Source: an uncultured Caryophanales bacterium (GTDB taxonomy: Bacteria; Bacillota_I; Bacilli_A; RF39; UBA660). From it: a stretch of DNA of 33,279 nucleotides. The DNA is taken from assembly GCA_945228905.1 (NCBI GenBank), contig CALYOH010000006.1, forward strand, positions 1 through 33,279, read 5' to 3'. The notes below the pieces were generated by a model. The model did no database searches. It was not told the DNA's origin and was given only the letters and a program-made list of their open reading frames with translations. The position numbers and the translations under genes were made by a program. This document shows, one piece after another, positions 28,063 through 33,279 of the stretch. Position 1 is the stretch's first letter. The number at the start of each line of letters is the position of its first letter.

Positions 28063-28071
28063 ATTATAACA
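28063..28071 (-). promoter_or_regulatory. extended -10 (TGTTATAAT) upstream of the TasA-like trio
   Basis: attataaca on +, 20 nt upstream of the ATG at 28043. Confidence 0.45.
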
Positions 28072-28072
28072 T

Positions 28073-28103
28073 AAAAAAAGATTATTTTTACATAATCTTT
28101 TTT
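28073..28103. terminator. intrinsic terminator between the SipW-like gene and the TasA-like trio
   Basis: AAAAAAGATTAT-TTTTAC-ATAATCTTTTTT, perfect 12-bp stem with T-runs on both strands. Confidence 0.75.
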
Positions 28104-28107
28104 ATAT

Positions 28108-28689
28108 TTATAGTATTTCTACCTCTTTATCTTTATTTTCTTTTTTATCTTCCTTTTCAAGTTCTTCTTTTAAAGGATTTTCTTTAAGAATTAAGACAAA
28201 TTCATAGATTTGGTATATAAACACTACCATAATTGGTAAAAGTACTAAGAATAAGAATCCAAACTTAGATTCAAGAATAGATAAAACACTACCCCAAGTA
28301 TGATGAACAGAAGCATATTTACCTAAAACTCTTGTACTTGCAATTGTATTATTATCTCCATCATTTACAGTATATAAACTATTATAATTATCTGTTTTTA
28401 CTTCAAGTACTGGATTACTCTTAACAATATAGTTATCTTCTCTAACTGCATAGTAGTAGATTACATCTCCCTTTTCTATATCATTAGAATTTTTAACTAT
28501 AAGTAAATCTCCACTCTTAACATCTTTAATATTTTTCTCAGCTAATAAGTCTATATTAACTAAAGTATAATCACCAAATTGAGTATAATTATACTTATTT
28601 CTAGATAAGATAAATGAAGTAATTACAATTACATAAACAATAATTAATACTTCAATTACTCTCCATATCCCACTTAATACATTTTTCAT
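28108..28689 (-). CDS. SipW-family signal peptidase homolog, apparently lacking the catalytic Ser and His
   Basis: VKSGDLLIVKNSNDIEKGDVIYYY...YTVNDGDNNTIASTRVLGKYASVHHTWGSVLSILESKFGFLFLVLLPIMVVFI match S26B architecture. The SxSM block is replaced by DYTLVNIDLLAEKN and THRI by VKSNP. Confidence 0.75.
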   Translation of the reverse strand: MKNVLSGIWRVIEVLIIVYVIVITSFILSRNKYNYTQFGDYTLVNIDLLAEKNIKDVKSGDLLIVKNSNDIEKGDVIYYYAVREDNYIVKSNPVLEVKTDNYNSLYTVNDGDNNTIASTRVLGKYASVHHTWGSVLSILESKFGFLFLVLLPIMVVFIYQIYEFVLILKENPLKEELEKEDKKENKDKEVEIL

Positions 28690-28734
28690 ACTATCACCAT
28701 CCTAATATTAACATACTTATTTTATAAATTCAAA

Positions 28735-31700
28735 TTAATCTGATACTTTCTTCTTAACGATAACATATTTAACATCATCATCAATTAATTGATCATTATC
28801 ATATAGTTTAAATACCAATCTATAAGTACCAGAAGTTAAAGTATCTTTTAAAGTAAATTCAAACTCTTTAGTATTTAATCCACCCATATCTAAGTTATAT
28901 TCAGTACTATTAACTTGTACTAAAGAATTACTAAATAGAGAATTAAATGGTACTGTAGTATATTCAATAGAATCAATATCATCAGTTTTTCTCTTTAATA
29001 CTTCTAATCTTAGATTTGGATTATTTAAATCACTTGTATAAGTAACAGTATATTTATTAGTATTTAAATCGTTCATATTTAGAGCAGTATCACCATCTAC
29101 TACTTTTTCTTTATCAGCTACATCAACAACAATTGAATTATCAGAGTTAACTACAGTAACTATATATTCTACTACATGAGCACCATCTACATCTGAATTA
29201 TGTAATCCATCAGATGAAGCAAATAAAGTAAATCTAAGTAGATAATTACCTGTAGGTAAACCTTTATCAGCAACAATGCTTAATGTCTTAGAAAGATTAG
29301 ATACCTTACCAGCAAGTTTTATTCTAAATACACCATCACTATCAGCGAAATGTTTAACTCCATCAAGAGTAATAGATGTACCAGAAAGTAAACTTGAACT
29401 TACTATTTCATCTCCACTTTCATTATAGAAAGCAACATTTAATCCCATATTACTAGATTCATAGTTAGTATCAATTACTGATTGTAAATTATCAGTAACA
29501 TTATAATTAATTGATGTTTTATAAGAAATATTTTCAGGAATATTATAGTAAAGATAATTATTATTATCAGTAATTGTCTGAGTAAGTAAAGCATTAGAAT
29601 CATCATATTTATTATAAACCATTACTGGTTGTCTAATACCAAGAACATTCATAACATTAAAGTTATCTTCATTACGTAACTCAAACAATATAGTATTATC
29701 TAAACTAGTACCCGTAGTATTTGTTTCTTTAAAGTCAAATATAAATAAGAACTCCTCAAAAGCAAAATCAGCATCATTTGGATAATATCTTAAATTAGCT
29801 TCTGCATCATTATAAGTATTACCAGAACTTGTACTATCCATAACAATGAAATTACTTAGTCGATATGAACACTGATTATCATTACCAAACTCAATCAAAG
29901 ATTGATCATATACAGCTTGAGTAACTTTAAAGTAATAATAATTAGGTCTTACACTATTTGCACCTTCTTCCATCATTGTAATCATAGTGCCTACAGGTAA
30001 TGGACTATTAGTAACTAATGCATGATAATTAGTATTATTTTCTCCATATACATCTTTAAATTCAGAACCAGTAATCATAGAGAAATATGTAGTAAATTGA
30101 CTCTTATTAGTTATATTAACAGATGTAGATGAAGGCATTTCATATCTCTTATCATATGTAATTGCTGCATCATATGCATCAGCATCAGTAAATTTACGAG
30201 CTTCAATAGTAACAGTAATTGTAACTAATTGAATCCTAAAATCAATTTCACTTGTAGGTACTGCAGATTGCATCATAATAACAACAGTACCAATTTCATT
30301 TTCTCTTGTAATATTCTTTGCATGGTATAAGTAAAACATTAGTGAAGGAGCAGTTTTCTTACTATCAGTAACATACTGAGTATCGCCTTTACTATCTCCA
30401 CCACCAGCACTTAAAATCTTTGTAGTATTATAATCAGTCCACTCTTGAGTTTCACTCTTTAGAGATAAACCAAATACTTCATTAGCTTCCTCTTCTGTAG
30501 ATCCTATTTTAGGAACATTATTAGAATCAACTAATTCAACATCAGAAGCAAGTCCAGAAGCATTAACACCTACAATATCAAAGATTGTATTACCATCAGC
30601 AAAGTCAATCATTTGAAGAGTATTAGTACCGAAAGATGAATATTTAGCTGCTGTTAAAGTAACATTATAGTTAATAGCAGATAAACCAATTACCCATCTA
30701 TATCCGGTATCACCAACTCTTGTAGGATCAACATATCTAGTTTCAACTTTAGTAAAGTCATTACTTAGATAATTAGAATAGAATCCATCTACTTTAATAT
30801 TATGACCAACACTGTGTAATCCTAAAACATAACTACCACCAATAATAGCCATATTAGCATTAGCATTGTCTCCTGCACTTAAACTATCATCATAAACTCC
30901 ATAATTATATGTATCTCCTTCATGAGTATACATTCCAAAGAATGTCATACCTGTAACTTTACCATATGCAGTAGCATCTTGAGTAATTGTTACATTTAAG
31001 TTTTGATCAGGAATCATATAAAGTCTATTATCAACATTTCTTTGTACTGCACCAGTTTCTTCATTAACATTAGCAGTAGCAGGGACAAGACTTCCTCCAG
31101 AATCTACTCCGCTGTAGAATTCTTTAAGTAAGTTTGCATTATGTTGTAATAATAAAACTGTATTATTTTTAACAACTAATTTATCAATCATATTGAATGA
31201 ATATTTAATATCTGAATATTCATTAGTTCTATCTGTTGTTCCTTCTAGTTCAATAACAGATTCATCTATTGTAAGATTTGTTGCTCTTTGAATAGATATA
31301 TTTTCGTTAGGATTATCTCTTGTACCTAACTTCTTAATATAGATATTTGATGGTCCAGATGAACTAGAAGCATTACCTGAACCAAAGATACTTCCATTAA
31401 GTACGAAAGTATGATTATGATTTCTATATCCTTCACCATTAATATTTACATCAATACCATCAGTAACTGAGATGAAGTTCCAGTCATATGTTTCACTACC
31501 AGAAGCATTAGACTCACCACCACCAAATACAGTTCCTTTAATATATAAATTAGACTCAGTTAATGTACTATCATTAACTGCACTAGAACCTATATTAGTC
31601 TCAGTAGTACCATAAACAACTGCCATCTTTGGTCCACCATAAACGTTCCCATAAATAGAACCACCAACAATATTAACAGTTGCTTTAGAACCGCCTATTC

Positions 31701-33279
31701 CTTCACGACCTGTACTTGCGGCATTACCAGATCCAAATACACATCCAGCATTTGGAGCATCGGAAGTAACAGTACCAATAACAGTATTTCCATCTATTGT
31801 AATTGTTGAATTACCATGTACAACTGCAGTACTACCATTACCACCAGCATAAGTATTCTTTCCTATAGTAGTATCAGTAACAAATACATTTGTATTTCCA
31901 GCAACTAAACCTTCGTTTCCTCCACCATAGATATTGTTAGAAACAGTTGCTCCATCAATATCTAAAGTTGTTGAATAATTAACTCCAGCTGCATTACCAC
32001 CACCATAAATATCAGAAGCAGTAACTTCGCCAATAATTACATTAGTAGAATCAGTAGCAGCTTCATTTCCACCACCATAGATTGTAGTGTAATTTCCATT
32101 AAGAACAGTAACATTAGCTGCAGAAGTAACACCACCGGCATTATTTCCACCATATACTTCAGTTGCAGTAATATTAGAACCGTTTACTCCAATTCTAACA
32201 TTACTTGTAGTAACATTTCCGAGTTGATTAGATCCACCATAGATACTCTGGTAAGTTCCGCCATCTATATTAACATTAGTAGTTCCAACTCCAACTCGGT
32301 TTCCTCCACCATAGACATACATTATTAAACCATCGTCAATAAGTATATTAGTCTCATTAGTAGTTCCACCTAAATTGTTTCCACCATAGATATAACCAAT
32401 TTCACCAGTTGTAACTTCTACACTTGTAGATTCAACACTACCATTAGTATTACTTCCACCAAATACATTATTAATAGTTCCAGATACAATAGTTACATTA
32501 GCTGAACTATCTACTCCAGCGGAATATCCTCCACCATAGACAGAATTTAAAGTACCTTGCTCTATTGTTACATTTGTAGTTTCACAATCTGCTTGGTTTC
32601 CTCCGCCATATATATCTCCAGTAACAGTACCAGCAGAATAATGAACATTTGTATTTGTAGAATAACCACCTAAATTATTTCCACCAAATACACTAGTAAA
32701 ACTTCCACCAGTAACAGAAACATTTGTAGTAGTTATATTTCCTTTTTCATTAGAACCACCATAGATATTTCCTGTGACATTAGTTCCAATTAATCTAATA
32801 TCAGTAGTAGTTTGACCAGTTTCATTTCCGCCACCAAAAGCATTACCAACTGTGCCACCATATAAGTAAACAATATCAGATTTTGATGGAGAACCAGCTG
32901 CATCACAACCACCAAAAACTTTACTAATATTACCGCCTTTAATATTTACAGTAACATCACCAACAACTCTTGGAGTGAAGTCAACAGATCCTTTTCCTCC
33001 ACCAAATGCACTTCCAGTGATAACTCCACTATTTACAGTAACATTTGTAGTTGAAGTAGTATTTGTATTGTTTTGATTTAATGCATTGACAGTACCATAA
33101 GCACTTCCACCATAGACATTAGCAGCAATTGAAGGTGTACTTGTACCATTTCCAATTGTTACATTAACATTATCTCTAACATAAGTTCCAGGATTATTGT
33201 TATTAGTATAACCACCTTCTCCGCCACCATAGACAGAGTCAGTAACAGTTCCAGAAACTATATCCACATCACATGAACC
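28735..33279 (-). CDS. giant beta-helix-repeat surface protein/adhesin, partial (5' end beyond right edge)
   Basis: Frame stays open to the right edge (GSCDVDIVSGTVTDSVYGGGE); the ORF-track start at 33267 is an internal GTG. About 22 repeats of [VI][YF]GG[GSN]xxxGxxxTTNVxIxxGT, then a ~880-aa C-terminal region. Confidence 0.85.
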   Translation of the reverse strand, partial: GSCDVDIVSGTVTDSVYGGGEGGYTNNNNPGTYVRDNVNVTIGNGTSTPSIAANVYGGSAYGTVNALNQNNTNTTSTTNVTVNSGVITGSAFGGGKGSVDFTPRVVGDVTVNIKGGNISKVFGGCDAAGSPSKSDIVYLYGGTVGNAFGGGNETGQTTTDIRLIGTNVTGNIYGGSNEKGNITTTNVSVTGGSFTSVFGGNNLGGYSTNTNVHYSAGTVTGDIYGGGNQADCETTNVTIEQGTLNSVYGGGYSAGVDSSANVTIVSGTINNVFGGSNTNGSVESTSVEVTTGEIGYIYGGNNLGGTTNETNILIDDGLIMYVYGGGNRVGVGTTNVNIDGGTYQSIYGGSNQLGNVTTSNVRIGVNGSNITATEVYGGNNAGGVTSAANVTVLNGNYTTIYGGGNEAATDSTNVIIGEVTASDIYGGGNAAGVNYSTTLDIDGATVSNNIYGGGNEGLVAGNTNVFVTDTTIGKNTYAGGNGSTAVVHGNSTITIDGNTVIGTVTSDAPNAGCVFGSGNAASTGREGIGGSKATVNIVGGSIYGNVYGGPKMAVVYGTTETNIGSSAVNDSTLTESNLYIKGTVFGGGESNASGSETYDWNFISVTDGIDVNINGEGYRNHNHTFVLNGSIFGSGNASSSSGPSNIYIKKLGTRDNPNENISIQRATNLTIDESVIELEGTTDRTNEYSDIKYSFNMIDKLVVKNNTVLLLQHNANLLKEFYSGVDSGGSLVPATANVNEETGAVQRNVDNRLYMIPDQNLNVTITQDATAYGKVTGMTFFGMYTHEGDTYNYGVYDDSLSAGDNANANMAIIGGSYVLGLHSVGHNIKVDGFYSNYLSNDFTKVETRYVDPTRVGDTGYRWVIGLSAINYNVTLTAAKYSSFGTNTLQMIDFADGNTIFDIVGVNASGLASDVELVDSNNVPKIGSTEEEANEVFGLSLKSETQEWTDYNTTKILSAGGGDSKGDTQYVTDSKKTAPSLMFYLYHAKNITRENEIGTVVIMMQSAVPTSEIDFRIQLVTITVTIEARKFTDADAYDAAITYDKRYEMPSSTSVNITNKSQFTTYFSMITGSEFKDVYGENNTNYHALVTNSPLPVGTMITMMEEGANSVRPNYYYFKVTQAVYDQSLIEFGNDNQCSYRLSNFIVMDSTSSGNTYNDAEANLRYYPNDADFAFEEFLFIFDFKETNTTGTSLDNTILFELRNEDNFNVMNVLGIRQPVMVYNKYDDSNALLTQTITDNNNYLYYNIPENISYKTSINYNVTDNLQSVIDTNYESSNMGLNVAFYNESGDEIVSSSLLSGTSITLDGVKHFADSDGVFRIKLAGKVSNLSKTLSIVADKGLPTGNYLLRFTLFASSDGLHNSDVDGAHVVEYIVTVVNSDNSIVVDVADKEKVVDGDTALNMNDLNTNKYTVTYTSDLNNPNLRLEVLKRKTDDIDSIEYTTVPFNSLFSNSLVQVNSTEYNLDMGGLNTKEFEFTLKDTLTSGTYRLVFKLYDNDQLIDDDVKYVIVKKKVSD
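31340..33279 (-). repeat. coding tandem repeats (VYGGGN...TNVTI, about 22 copies, mostly 20-27 aa)
   Basis: Recurrent ccaccaccataga/t on the + strand; repeat unit read directly from the translation. Confidence 0.85.

Noticed and set aside
31340-33279. Repeated ccaccaccataga units as a CRISPR array or minisatellite
   Set aside because: Repeats are degenerate, of variable spacing, in frame, and encode a coherent protein repeat.

Overview
This is a 33.3 kb AT-rich window, probably from an uncultured low-GC Firmicutes/Bacilli-type genome (inference from composition and gene content). Almost every gene is on the minus strand. From left to right: (1) a pyruvate:ferredoxin oxidoreductase gene (nifJ) that runs off the left edge and is absent from the ORF track; (2) a cell-envelope cluster with two phosphodiester-glycosidase (NAGPA-type) paralogs, a two-TM VirB2/TrbC-like module fused to an SGNH esterase, a degraded copy of the same two-TM module, and two membrane-anchored unknowns; (3) a 1388-aa ORF that starts as a type IV pseudopilin and carries about 8 Ig/cadherin-like repeats, sitting directly downstream of a GT4 / PssD(Alg14-like) / PssE(Alg13-like) glycosyltransferase unit; (4) housekeeping-like genes (RluA-type pseudouridine synthase, RlmI-like methyltransferase), a lipoprotein and a Pro/Ala/Val-rich membrane protein; (5) the most interesting part, about 19.9-33.3 kb. 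It contains five TasA/camelysin-like signal-anchored proteins, an intact SipW-type signal peptidase, a second SipW-family protein that appears to lack both catalytic residues, a membrane-anchored McrB-like AAA+ ATPase with a DUF2357-like partner and an unknown third protein, and a giant beta-helical repeat surface protein truncated by the right edge. I propose (5) as a candidate undescribed AAA+-associated surface-fibre/adhesin assembly system. No tRNA, rRNA, CRISPR array, transposase or phage genes were recognised. No database searches were possible.
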